NCBI GenBank assembly: GCA_024654105.1
Contig: JANLID010000376.1
Coordinates: forward strand, 1-38,548
Direction: 5' to 3'
DNA from: Gallionella sp.
GTDB taxonomy: Bacteria > Pseudomonadota > Gammaproteobacteria > Burkholderiales > Gallionellaceae
DNA length: 38,548 nt
The notes beneath the pieces are model-generated. The model was not told the DNA's origin, searched no databases, and saw nothing but the letters and a program-made list of their open reading frames with translations. A program made the translations under genes and the position numbers. Numbering within the stretch: the first letter of the stretch is position 1; every line of letters begins with the position of its first letter. Below are positions 16,633 through 24,440 of the stretch, piece by piece.

Positions 16633-17295
16633 ATGCGCCGCGAAGAGTTTGAGCAGCATTTCTTCGACTATCGTAAGTACTTGCGCGAGGAGATTCATCG
16701 CTTCCGCGACTGCGTAGCGGTCTATCGGCAAATTCAAGAATGCAAGGAGGATAGGTTGGAAGCCATTAATCAAGCCCCAGCCTTTTTCGGCGTTGTCGAA
16801 GGCGCACTCTTCACGAGCATAGTCCTGTGGGGCGATAAGCTGTTCGACGAAAAAGGAGAACGCGGCTTGTTCAACTTCCTTACGTTTGTTGAACAGAATA
16901 AGAAGTGGCTAACCACTGCCGAGTTGCAGCACCGCAAAGGATATCCCGACGGTCATTGGATGCTCGAAGGCAGAATTCCGATAACTGCTGAGTCAATTGA
17001 GCAAGACCGTCAGAAAATTCGCTCCTTGGAAGCTTTTAAGAGCTTTCGGATTCGCCGGGACAAGTTTCACGGTCACTTTGACAAGGAGTACTTTTTCGAC
17101 CGCCAGAAGCTTCACTCGGATGCTCCAATCAGATGGGGCGCCCTTGAAGAAGCGGGGAATATTATGGGGGCTATGCTCAACAACTACTCTACGGATTTCG
17201 ATGGAGCCCTTTTCGCTTGGGATACATTGAATATTGACGACCTCGACGTGCTTCTCCGAAACGCAAGGTATGGCACTCAAACGAATGCTGATTAA
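16633..17295 (+). CDS. HEPN / AbiU2-like protein (putative RNase or defence factor)
   Basis: 220 residues, all-helical with no signal peptide. Residues 139-156 (FRIRRDKFHGHFDKEYFF) match the Rx4-6H motif of HEPN domains: Arg141-x4-His146 or Arg142-x5-His148. The overall layout (N-terminal helices, a central region with VEGALFTSIVLWGDKLFD, then the RDKxxxHxD segment) resembles AbiU2-type HEPN proteins. HEPN proteins with this motif are often metal-independent RNases in abortive infection or toxin-antitoxin systems. The assignment rests on the motif and pattern, not on a search. No partner MNT nucleotidyltransferase is adjacent; the nearest neighbours are the zinc-ribbon protein upstream and the Clp scar downstream. 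Confidence 0.65.
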   Translation: MRREEFEQHFFDYRKYLREEIHRFRDCVAVYRQIQECKEDRLEAINQAPAFFGVVEGALFTSIVLWGDKLFDEKGERGLFNFLTFVEQNKKWLTTAELQHRKGYPDGHWMLEGRIPITAESIEQDRQKIRSLEAFKSFRIRRDKFHGHFDKEYFFDRQKLHSDAPIRWGALEEAGNIMGAMLNNYSTDFDGALFAWDTLNIDDLDVLLRNARYGTQTNAD

Positions 17296-17351
17296 CTCGT
17301 TATTCCAACAGACCTTGCAGAGACAATTTTTACGTTGAAAAAGCTCCCACA

Positions 17352-17528
17352 ATGACCGATGCCGATGCAACTAGACTTTCAGGAGGCAACTCCGACGCGA
17401 CACGACTTGTCGGTGAACCCTATCGTATGCGACTTGCGCCCGGCGTTGCAGCAGCAACCGACAACAAGACACGTATTGCTCAGGAAGGTTATCTCTGGCG
17501 TCATTGGCTTTCAGCCTCTCAGCGATGA
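17352..17528 (+). CDS. Short ORF with repeated Thr-Arg-Leu/Ile motifs
   Basis: 58 residues in a different frame from the Clp-like fragment it overlaps. It starts MTDADATRLSGG and contains two DATRL copies (residues 4-8 and 15-19) and an NKTRI, short threonine motifs of the type seen in intrinsically disordered FHA-target or kinase N-termini. No good ribosome site is present. It may be the surviving 5' end of a gene whose middle was deleted; it could also be noise. Confidence 0.3.
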   Translation: MTDADATRLSGGNSDATRLVGEPYRMRLAPGVAAATDNKTRIAQEGYLWRHWLSASQR

Positions 17529-17802
17529 ACAACTCGCGAAAATCCTCGACCAAATTATCGCGGAGAAGTCGCGCATGTTTGAGGCTGAGAAGGGCCTGAG
17601 AATTAAAGTCGATCAGCTTGCCAGAAAAGCATTGCTCGACCGTGGATACAGCCCAGACCTGGGCGCGCGCCCGCTGGAGCGCGCAGTAGATGAAATGATT
17701 GTTCAGCCATTGGTTGATGCGTGGTTTGGCAATCGGCTAAGGACTGGCACGGTGCAATTCTCAGCTTCGGGTGAGAATACGATCACTTTTTCGCAAGACT
17801 AA
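17359..17802 (+). pseudogene. C-terminal fragment of a Clp/Hsp100 ATPase (D2 small domain)
   Basis: From about residue 50 the protein matches the D2 small domain of ClpA/ClpB-type ATPases: GFQPLSDEQLAKILDQII, then the diagnostic RGYSPDLGARPLERAVDEMI and a final beta strand. The Walker A/B, sensor and N-terminal domains are missing; a full family member is 750-950 residues. The first 50 residues are not Clp-like and no ribosome site is evident at 17359, so this is best read as the scar of a larger gene left by deletion. The FHA gene starts 18 bp downstream, which suggests the lost gene was its operon partner. Hsp100 proteins and FHA proteins occur together in type VI secretion loci, but no other such gene is present. 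Confidence 0.7.
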
Positions 17803-17820
17803 CAAACAGGAATTCGCAAG

Positions 17821-18198
17821 ATGGAGCAGACATTGACGTTGACCTTTATGAGCGGATCGCGCGACGGCGAGGTGGTGCACCTTACACCCACTGGCTCACC
17901 GTCGTCGGTGTCTATTGGGCGAACTGCGCCTTGCGAGTTGGTGTTATCCGATGATCCCGATATGTCGCGCCGCCATGCGCGAATCTTCTGGAGTGGGTCA
18001 TCTTGGATGCTTGAAGACATGGGCAGTAGTAATGGAACCTTCGTCGGAGAGTTTCAAAACGAACGGAAACTGGCTGCACCTGCCACGATAAAGGAAGGCG
18101 AGATTTTTCGTGTTGGGCTGACGCGCTTACGTTCGGGCGGCGCGAAGGACGAACGTGTTGCGGTTGCTGGGGCGGCTGCGGTGGCGAAGGGGAAATGA
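17821..18198 (+). CDS. FHA-domain protein
   Basis: 125 residues, cytoplasmic. It is almost entirely one forkhead-associated domain: SIGRTAPCELVLSDD (Gly-Arg motif), MSRRHARIFW (Ser-Arg-x-His) and MGSSNGTFVG (Asn-Gly) at the phosphothreonine-binding loops. It should bind phosphothreonine peptides, which implies a Ser/Thr kinase that is not encoded in this window. A short Ala-rich tail follows (VAVAGAAAVAKGK). It lies 18 bp after the Clp fragment. The kinase and substrates are unknown; the TRL-motif ORF just upstream is a candidate target only by inference. Confidence 0.9.
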   Translation: MEQTLTLTFMSGSRDGEVVHLTPTGSPSSVSIGRTAPCELVLSDDPDMSRRHARIFWSGSSWMLEDMGSSNGTFVGEFQNERKLAAPATIKEGEIFRVGLTRLRSGGAKDERVAVAGAAAVAKGK

Positions 18199-18322
18199 TC
18201 TTGCCACTAGACATTGAATGTAATTGGGAATCTTGTCCGTTCATGCCGATTGCACCATTTTTTGCCTTGCCTCGGCTTCACTCGTTACGTTGCGCAGAGG
18301 TTTTTATCGGATCAAATTTTTT

Positions 18323-19246
18323 ATGAAAATCATTTTTGCCGGCACGCCACAGTTTGCGGCCAGCGCGTTGGCTGCGCTGCTCAGGGAGCATCGGGTCGTT
18401 GCGGTGCTGACCCAGCCGGACCGCCCCGCCGGACGTGGTATGCAGCTTACTGCCAGCCCGGTGAAGCAGCTTGCGCTGCAACACGGTTTGCCGGTATTGC
18501 AACCAGATACATTGAAAAACGCGGAGGCGCAGCGCGCGATTGCCGCGCTGGAGGCCGACGTGATGGTGGTGGCCGCTTACGGGCTGATTTTGCCGCAGGC
18601 CGTGCTGCAACTGCCGCCTTATGGCTGCCTCAACATTCACGCCTCGCTGTTGCCGCGCTGGCGCGGCGCGGCACCGATCCAGCGCGCAATCATGGCGGGC
18701 GATGCCGAGACCGGCATCACCATCATGCAGATGGACGCGGGGCTGGATACGGGCGCCATGCTGTTGCGCCGGGCTTGCCCGATCGCGCCGGAGGATAACG
18801 CGCAGACCTTGCACGACAAGCTGGCTGAGCTGGGGGCAGGCAGCATTCTCGAGGCGTTGCGGCTGTTGCAGGAACAACAACTCACGCCGGTCAAGCAGGA
18901 CGATGCGGTGGCGACCTATGCTGCCAAGTTGCTCAAGAGCGAGGGCAAGATCGACTGGCGGCAGGGCGCGCGACAGCTCGAACGCGCGGTGCGCGCCTTC
19001 AATCCCTTTCCGGTGTGTCATGCCGAGTTTAACGGCGCGCCGATAAAAATCTGGCAGGCTGCGCTGCAGGAAGGCACACAGGGCGAAGCAGGCAGGGTGC
19101 TGGCGGTGGACAAGCACGGCATCACCGTGGCTTGCGGCAACGATGCGCTGCTCCTGGAGATGTTGCAACGCCCCGGCGGCAAGGCGCAACCGGCCGCGCA
19201 GTTCTTGCAGGCAATGCCGGTCAAACCAGGCGACTGTTTTTCATAG
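18323..19246 (+). CDS. fmt: Methionyl-tRNA formyltransferase
   Basis: 307 residues from ATG 18323 (MKIIFAGTPQFAASALAALL); the frame is open further upstream but that part is not homologous. It formylates initiator Met-tRNA using 10-formyl-THF. The formyltransferase motif around GCLNIHASLLPRWRGAAPIQ and the catalytic Asp region GITIMQMDAGLDTGAML are present, with the C-terminal OB-like domain from about 205. The ribosome site is weak. The gene is separated from def by the accessory block, so it may depend on a promoter inside that block. Its stop abuts the rsmB start. Confidence 0.97.
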   Translation: MKIIFAGTPQFAASALAALLREHRVVAVLTQPDRPAGRGMQLTASPVKQLALQHGLPVLQPDTLKNAEAQRAIAALEADVMVVAAYGLILPQAVLQLPPYGCLNIHASLLPRWRGAAPIQRAIMAGDAETGITIMQMDAGLDTGAMLLRRACPIAPEDNAQTLHDKLAELGAGSILEALRLLQEQQLTPVKQDDAVATYAAKLLKSEGKIDWRQGARQLERAVRAFNPFPVCHAEFNGAPIKIWQAALQEGTQGEAGRVLAVDKHGITVACGNDALLLEMLQRPGGKAQPAAQFLQAMPVKPGDCFS

Positions 19247-20539
19247 ATGCACAACATACAACTTGCCGCCGGCCAAATCGTTCAGCAGGTGCTGGCGGAC
19301 GGGCGCAACCTCAATCAGGTGCTGGAGGAGTCGCTGCGCAGAAAAGCGGTATGGACTCCGGCGCAGCGCGCCGCTTTGCAGGATTTAAGCTATGGTACGC
19401 TGCGTTTTTACGGCCAATTGCGCGCGCTGTTAGGTTTGTTGCTGTATAAGCCGATGCTGGATCAGCGTATCTATTATGTGCTGCTGGTGGCACTGTACCA
19501 ATTGCAATACAGCAAAGCCGCGCAGCATGCGGTGGTCGATCATGCGGTGCGCGCCGCGCAATTGCTGAATGCGAAAGTGAGCGGTCTGGTCAACGCGATC
19601 CTGCGCAATTTCTTGCGCAGCCGGGACACATTGCTGGAACAGGCCGCGCAGCATGAGGAAGGAAAATACAGCTATCCGCAATGGTGGGTCGATGAGCTGC
19701 AAACGCAGTATGGAGAACACAGTACCGCGATTCTCGAAGCGGGCAATCTGCATCCGCCGATGACGTTGCGCGTCAACCGGCGGCGCGGCACGACCGCGGA
19801 TTATCTGGCGCAATTAACCGCACTGGATTTGTCTGCTCAAGTAATCGAGCCAGACGCGCTGCAACTGGGCAAACCCGTGGCGGTGGACAAGCTGCCGGGA
19901 TTTTTTGATGGCATGGTCTCGGTGCAGGATGCCGGCGCGCAATACGCCGCGCACTTGCTGGACGCGCATGACGGGATGCGTGTGCTGGATGCCTGCGCCG
20001 CACCGGGCGGCAAGACTGCGCATATTCTGGAATGTGCGCAAGTAGAAATGGTTGCCGTAGACAAAGACGAGAAGCGTTTGCAGCGCGTTGCCGGGAACCT
20101 GAAACGGCTGAAACTGGATGCGCAACTGTTGGCCGGTGATGCTGCGCAGCCGGAGAAGTGGTGGGATGGCAGGCCGTTTCAGCGCATCCTCGCCGACGTG
20201 CCCTGCTCCGCCAGCGGCGTAGTGCGCCGTCATCCCGACATCAAGTGGCTGCGCCGCCGCACCGATATTGCCGGCTTTGCCGCACAACAGCTCGATATTC
20301 TGCGTGCGTTGTGGCGGCTGCTGGCGCAAGATGGTAAATTGCTCTACGCCACCTGCTCGGTTTTCCAGCAGGAGAATGAACAGGTGATCGCGGCGTTCCT
20401 GGCGCAACAGCCGGATGCGCGCCGGTTGTCAGTGGTCCTGCCGGAGCATAGCGAAGGACAGTTGTTACCCAATGACCAGCACGACGGATTTTTTTATGCA
20501 TTGCTGCACAACAGAGGACAGAAGACAGATGGCAGATGA
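19247..20539 (+). CDS. rsmB: 16S rRNA m5C967 methyltransferase
   Basis: 430 residues. It methylates C967 of 16S rRNA. An N-terminal NusB-like RNA-binding domain (about 5-140) precedes a Rossmann methyltransferase domain with the SAM motif VLDACAAPGGKTAHILE and the two catalytic cysteines in DVPCSASGVV and LLYATCSVFQQ. The conserved core ends at GFFYALLH; the last residues (NRGQKTDGR) are encoded by a repeat element at 20512-20710, so the tail is not native. It begins directly after the fmt stop. Confidence 0.97.
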   Translation: MHNIQLAAGQIVQQVLADGRNLNQVLEESLRRKAVWTPAQRAALQDLSYGTLRFYGQLRALLGLLLYKPMLDQRIYYVLLVALYQLQYSKAAQHAVVDHAVRAAQLLNAKVSGLVNAILRNFLRSRDTLLEQAAQHEEGKYSYPQWWVDELQTQYGEHSTAILEAGNLHPPMTLRVNRRRGTTADYLAQLTALDLSAQVIEPDALQLGKPVAVDKLPGFFDGMVSVQDAGAQYAAHLLDAHDGMRVLDACAAPGGKTAHILECAQVEMVAVDKDEKRLQRVAGNLKRLKLDAQLLAGDAAQPEKWWDGRPFQRILADVPCSASGVVRRHPDIKWLRRRTDIAGFAAQQLDILRALWRLLAQDGKLLYATCSVFQQENEQVIAAFLAQQPDARRLSVVLPEHSEGQLLPNDQHDGFFYALLHNRGQKTDGR

Positions 20540-20710
20540 CAGAAAGTCTTCTGACCTGTTTCTGCGCCCTGATGAATCTCTACGATTCTGCATGGCATGT
20601 TTCAAGCGCGGCATCCTTGCCGTTGTCTGTCTTCTGATGAAACTACTGGCCATTCCACTTGGCAATCCCCCAACAATTGCTAAGTGGCTGGTTATGTCCT
20701 TTGTCCTCTG
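20512..20710. repeat. ~199-bp element with nested inverted repeats spanning rsmB 3' end and DUF4390 5' end
   Basis: Outer arms CAGAGGACAGAAGACA (20512-20527) and TGTCCTTTGTCCTCTG (20695-20710) are reverse complements at 14 of 16 positions. An inner pair, CAGAAGACAGA (20519-20529) and TCTGTCTTCTG (20626-20636), is exact. A third hairpin lies inside: CCACTTGGCAAT (20655-20666) with ATTGCTAAGTGG (20676-20687), one mismatch. No transposase is encoded. It resembles a small palindromic or MITE-like insertion. Confidence 0.6.
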
Positions 20711-21245
20711 CCCTATGCTGGCGTCAGCCGAGGGTATTTCCGTCAACAAGGCAGAGGCGCGTCTGAGCGAGGACGGCTATCAACTCTCCGCCAGTTATAA
20801 CGTCAACCTGACTTTTGCGGCACAGCAGGCACTGGAACGCGGGGTCCCGCTTTATTTCGTGGGTGAATTTTTACTGACGCGCCCACGCTGGTATTGGCTG
20901 GATGAGGAAATTTTTCAGAGTGAGCATACCGTCAAGCTTTCCTACAATGTGCTGACGCGGCAATACCGCATTTCGCGCGGCGCGCTGTTTCAGAATTTTG
21001 CCAGCCTTGAAGATGCGCTGAATATTTTGGCCAGGCAGAGTTCAACAGTGATTCCGGCAGAGGTGGTCAGCAAGGATGGTAGCTATATTGCGGCAGCGCG
21101 CTTGCGTCTGGATGTGGCGCAATTGCCCAAACTGTTGCAGGTCAATGCGCTGACCGGCAAGGATTGGACGCTTAATTCCGACTGGTATCGCTGGGTGATC
21201 AATACGGCAGAAATGACGGTAAACAGCGAAGGCAAGACGGAGTGA
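20637..21245 (+). CDS. DUF4390 family exported protein
   Basis: 202 residues from ATG 20637. That start gives a signal peptide (Lys2, a later Lys, then WLVMSFVLCPMLASA and a cut before EG); ATG 20529 and ATG 20592 are open alternatives but would add an unnatural repeat-encoded leader. The mature part begins GISVNKAEARLSEDGYQLSA and has the DUF4390 pattern (RPRWYWLDEEIFQSEHTVKLSYN, split by LSYNVLTRQYRIS). Function is unknown; the gene is conserved between rsmB and ntrY in betaproteobacteria. It stops 7 bp before ntrY, so it probably belongs to the same operon. Confidence 0.8.
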   Translation: MKLLAIPLGNPPTIAKWLVMSFVLCPMLASAEGISVNKAEARLSEDGYQLSASYNVNLTFAAQQALERGVPLYFVGEFLLTRPRWYWLDEEIFQSEHTVKLSYNVLTRQYRISRGALFQNFASLEDALNILARQSSTVIPAEVVSKDGSYIAAARLRLDVAQLPKLLQVNALTGKDWTLNSDWYRWVINTAEMTVNSEGKTE

Positions 21246-21252
21246 TGGGGCG

Positions 21253-23373
21253 ATGAGGAATCTGATTTTCGTCAGTATCGTCATCGGCGGTGTGTTGCTG
21301 TCTCTGCTGTCCAGCAGCAGCGCGAATACCGAAGTATTTTCGCTCAATTATTACATTCTGCTCGGCCTGACCGGCGCGCTGGCGCTTTGTCTGATGGGGC
21401 TGGTGGGCTATCAATTGTGGCGGCTGCGCAATAAGCTGAAGAACCGGGTCTTTGGCGCCAAGCTGACTACGCGGCTGGTGCTGTTTTTCACGCTGATCGC
21501 GGTGCTGCCAGGCATTTTTGTTTATGTGGTGTCGGTGCAATTTCTGGGCAAGAGCATCGAATCGTGGTTTGACGTGCGCGTCGAGAAAGCGCTGGAAGGC
21601 GGCCTCAATCTTGGCAGAAGCGGGCTCGACAACAGCCTGAAGGAGCTGACCAAGAAAACCCAGTTCATCGCGCTGTTGTTGGCAGAGAAAAAGCCGGAGC
21701 AGTATCAGCGCGCGCTGGAGCAATTGGTGGATGAAGCCGTAACGCAGGAAGCCGCCTTATTTTCCACCAAGGGAAATGTGGTTGCGTTTTCTTCCAGCGG
21801 CAGCGCGCGACTGCCGGATTTACCCGACAGTGATGTGTTGCGCCTGGCGCTGGACAAAGGCGAATATGCGGTAATCGATGCCATACCGGAAAAAGGGTTG
21901 ACGCTGCGCGTCATGGTGACGGTGAATTCCAATATAAACCGGGGCGGGCGGTATGTGCTGCAATTTACCCAGCCGGTGCCGAAGCAGGTCGAGGCGGATG
22001 CGGAAATGGTGCAGGCGGTATACCGCGATTATCAGGAATTGACGCTTTCGCGTCTCGGCCTGAAGCGGCTGTATGCAATTACCTTGACGCTGTCGCTGCT
22101 GGTGGTGCTGCTGACTGCGGTGTCGGCGGCATTTTTTATCAGCGGGCGGCTGGGCGCTTCGCTGGAGGCGTTGGCGGAAGGCACGCGCGCGGTGGCGCAA
22201 GGCGATTTCACCGGGCAGCATCCGATACAAAGCAGCGATGAACTGGGTGCGTTGACCGGCCTGTTCAACCAGATGACGCGCCAGCTGTTCGAGGCAAAGC
22301 AAGCCAGCGAGCAGCAGCAGCGCGAGGTGGAAGGCGCCAAAATTTACCTGGAAAGCGTGCTGACCCACTTGTCTTCCGGTGTGCTGGCGCTGGATGAGGA
22401 GTTGCGCCTGCGTTCGGTGAACACCAGCGCGGCGCAAATTCTCGGCGCGCCTTTGCAGGAAATGCAGCGCATGTCATTAGGCCAGATTGCAGAAAAATAT
22501 AGTTTACTTAAATTGTTTTGTCAGACCGTCACAGAGGCTTTTGGCGAAATAACCAACGGCGAATGGCAGCGGCAGATAGAACGCATGAGCAGAAATGGCA
22601 ACCAGATTCTGCTGATCCGCGGAACGCGCCTGCCGCAGGGCGGCGAGGCCGGTTATGTCGTGGTATTCGACGACATCAGCCATCTGTTGCAGGCGGAGCG
22701 GCAGGCGGCGTGGGGCGAGGTGGCGCGCCGTCTTGCGCATGAAATCAAGAACCCGCTCACGCCGATCCAGCTTTCGGCAGAACGCCTGCAACACAAACTC
22801 GGCAGCAAGCTGGAGGCAGGCGATGCGCAATTGTTGCAGCGCGCCACGCAAACGATTGTCAGTCAGGTTGCTGCGATGAAGAATATGGTGAGCGACTTCG
22901 CCAATTATGCGCGCGGCCCGGCATTGAAGCTGTCGCATCTGGACATGCACAAACTGATTCGGGAAGTGCTCGGCCTGTACGAAGCTAACGCCATTCCCAT
23001 TGTGCTGCAACTGGAAGCGCCGCACAGCGTGGTCAATGGCGATGCGACCCGCCTGCGGCAGGTTCTTCATAATTTGTTGCAGAATGCGCAGGACGCGTTG
23101 CAGGGTGTGGCGCAGCCGCAAATAACGCTGGGCACCAGAATGCAGGATGGAAAAATTCATCTGCATGTTGAAGATAATGGTGCGGGCTTTCCCGGGAGTG
23201 TGCTGGCACGCGCCTTTGAGCCGTACATGACCACCAAGACCAAGGGAACCGGGCTGGGTCTGGCCATCGTAAAAAAAATCGTCGAGGAGCATGGCGGCCG
23301 TATCAGTATTGAAAACAACGTGGATGGCGGAGCGCGCATCAATATCAATCTGCCGCTGATTGAGGAGGTATAA
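21253..23373 (+). CDS. ntrY: NtrY-type membrane sensor histidine kinase
   Basis: 706 residues. Membrane segments lie at about 4-22, 33-53 and 75-97, with a fourth at about 277-300 that closes a periplasmic region; then a HAMP domain (about 300-355), a PAS domain (about 365-470), the dimerisation/phosphoacceptor helix with His496 (RRLAHEIKNPLTPIQ) and the ATPase domain (N box LHNLLQNAQDAL, G1 VEDNGAGFPG, G2 KGTGLGLAIVKKI). It should phosphorylate the regulator whose ATG overlaps its stop (TAATG). The stimulus is unknown; NtrY homologues respond to nitrogen or redox conditions. Confidence 0.93.
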   Translation: MRNLIFVSIVIGGVLLSLLSSSSANTEVFSLNYYILLGLTGALALCLMGLVGYQLWRLRNKLKNRVFGAKLTTRLVLFFTLIAVLPGIFVYVVSVQFLGKSIESWFDVRVEKALEGGLNLGRSGLDNSLKELTKKTQFIALLLAEKKPEQYQRALEQLVDEAVTQEAALFSTKGNVVAFSSSGSARLPDLPDSDVLRLALDKGEYAVIDAIPEKGLTLRVMVTVNSNINRGGRYVLQFTQPVPKQVEADAEMVQAVYRDYQELTLSRLGLKRLYAITLTLSLLVVLLTAVSAAFFISGRLGASLEALAEGTRAVAQGDFTGQHPIQSSDELGALTGLFNQMTRQLFEAKQASEQQQREVEGAKIYLESVLTHLSSGVLALDEELRLRSVNTSAAQILGAPLQEMQRMSLGQIAEKYSLLKLFCQTVTEAFGEITNGEWQRQIERMSRNGNQILLIRGTRLPQGGEAGYVVVFDDISHLLQAERQAAWGEVARRLAHEIKNPLTPIQLSAERLQHKLGSKLEAGDAQLLQRATQTIVSQVAAMKNMVSDFANYARGPALKLSHLDMHKLIREVLGLYEANAIPIVLQLEAPHSVVNGDATRLRQVLHNLLQNAQDALQGVAQPQITLGTRMQDGKIHLHVEDNGAGFPGSVLARAFEPYMTTKTKGTGLGLAIVKKIVEEHGGRISIENNVDGGARININLPLIEEV

Positions 23374-24023
23374 TGGCAAGCAAGGAAATTTTGGTGGTGG
23401 ATGATGAAATCGGCATCCGCGAATTGCTCTCGGAAATTCTGTTTGACGAGGGCTATCAGGTGTATCTGGCAGAAAATGCCGAGCAGGCGCGTGTTTGCCG
23501 GCTCGAGCGCGAACCCGATCTGGTGCTGCTCGATATCTGGATGCCGGATACCGACGGTGTAACCTTGCTCAAGGAATGGGTCGAGCAGGATTTGCTGACC
23601 ATGCCGGTAGTGATGATGTCCGGCCACGGCACGATAGAAACGGCAGTCGAGGCAACGCGCATCGGTGCGGTGGATTTTCTGGAAAAACCCATTGCCCTGC
23701 AAAAATTGTTAAGCACTATCGCCAAGGCAATCCGGGAAGACACGCTTAAGCCGCAGACTCAGGCGGTCGAGGCGCAAAGCCAGAAAATTACCCTGAATAT
23801 CGACGGCCAGGCACAACAATTTTTCCTGCCGCTTGATTTGCCACTGCGCGAAGCGCGCGAGCATTTTGACGCGCTTTATTTTGATTACCACTTGCAGAGA
23901 GAAGTCGGCAATGTTTCACGGGTAGCCGAAAAAGTTGGCCTGGAACGCACCCATCTTTACCGCAAGCTCAAGCAACTGGGCATTAAATTTGCCAAAAAGG
24001 GCAGCGGAGACGAATCGCAGTAG
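23373..24023 (+). CDS. NtrX-like response regulator lacking the AAA+ domain
   Basis: 216 residues. An N-terminal receiver domain (ILVVDDEIGIRELLSEIL, phosphoacceptor Asp54 in LLDIWMPD, Lys in FLEKPIAL) is followed after a linker by a Fis-type helix-turn-helix (VGNVSRVAEKVGLERTHLYR, then KLKQLGIKF). The central sigma-54-interacting AAA+ ATPase of true NtrX (about 230 residues, GAFTGA loop) is absent, so it cannot activate sigma-54 promoters in the classic way and probably acts by binding DNA. There is no sign of frameshift or deletion scar. It overlaps ntrY by one base. Confidence 0.9.
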   Translation: MASKEILVVDDEIGIRELLSEILFDEGYQVYLAENAEQARVCRLEREPDLVLLDIWMPDTDGVTLLKEWVEQDLLTMPVVMMSGHGTIETAVEATRIGAVDFLEKPIALQKLLSTIAKAIREDTLKPQTQAVEAQSQKITLNIDGQAQQFFLPLDLPLREAREHFDALYFDYHLQREVGNVSRVAEKVGLERTHLYRKLKQLGIKFAKKGSGDESQ

Positions 24024-24440
24024 GAAGCGATATCGGTGCTGCGGTATAATGGCAAGCCTAAACGGCTTACAGGTGGCTTCTAATTACGATTCGTCACGCT
24101 GCCCGGCATAACCAGCGGCCTGCAAGCTTGTTTGGTCGATTGGCAGCCCCATACTAATGACGAAATGTGAATTTTCGAAGCTTCTTAACCTAAGCCGGAC
24201 AAGCCGGAACCAAAAAATGTAGGGCGGATAAAGCGCGTAGCGCGTATCCACCAATCCGCCGAGACAATCCATTGGTGGAAACGCTACGCTTTTTCCGCCC
24301 TACATTAACCTGATTCAAATTTACTTGGAAAGCCGCGCCAGTGTTTGATTTACGATACATTCTTGTCACAAATCGCGATGATTTAACCGATATAGTGACT
24401 AACCAACCCAACCCACAGAACATCCCGGAGGCAACAGGAA
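24024..24440. other. 417-bp gap between the NtrX-like gene and tkt
   Basis: No gene is supported. It contains a consensus TATAAT at 24045-24050 without a clear -35 or a downstream ORF, a short AAGCC/GGCTT stem at about 24053-24067, the palindromic element at 24216-24306, and the tkt leader. A small RNA from the TATAAT is possible but unproven. I see no tRNA and no clear binding site for a CbbR-type regulator. Confidence 0.6.
24216..24306. repeat. 91-bp palindromic repeat element
   Basis: Outer arms AATGTAGGGCGGATAAAGCG (24216-24235) and its near complement (24287-24306) match at 19 of 20 positions; an inner exact 8-bp pair is CCACCAAT (24248-24255) and ATTGGTGG (24271-24278). The GTAGGGCGGATAAGCG motif is typical of a widespread proteobacterial intergenic repeat. 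It may also act as a transcription block before tkt. Confidence 0.8.

Larger units (their letters stand above)
15188..18322. other. Accessory block separating def from fmt
   Basis: About 3.1 kb holding a HicAB pair, two unknown small proteins, a Clp-ATPase scar and an FHA protein, none of which belongs to the def-fmt-rsmB translation set. The first 188 bp contain no supported gene, although the frame from about 15240 to 15345 is open and could be a remnant. I looked for a repeat of the def 3' end near 18200-18322 and saw none, and there is no integrase or transposase. The block looks acquired and partly decayed. Confidence 0.6.
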
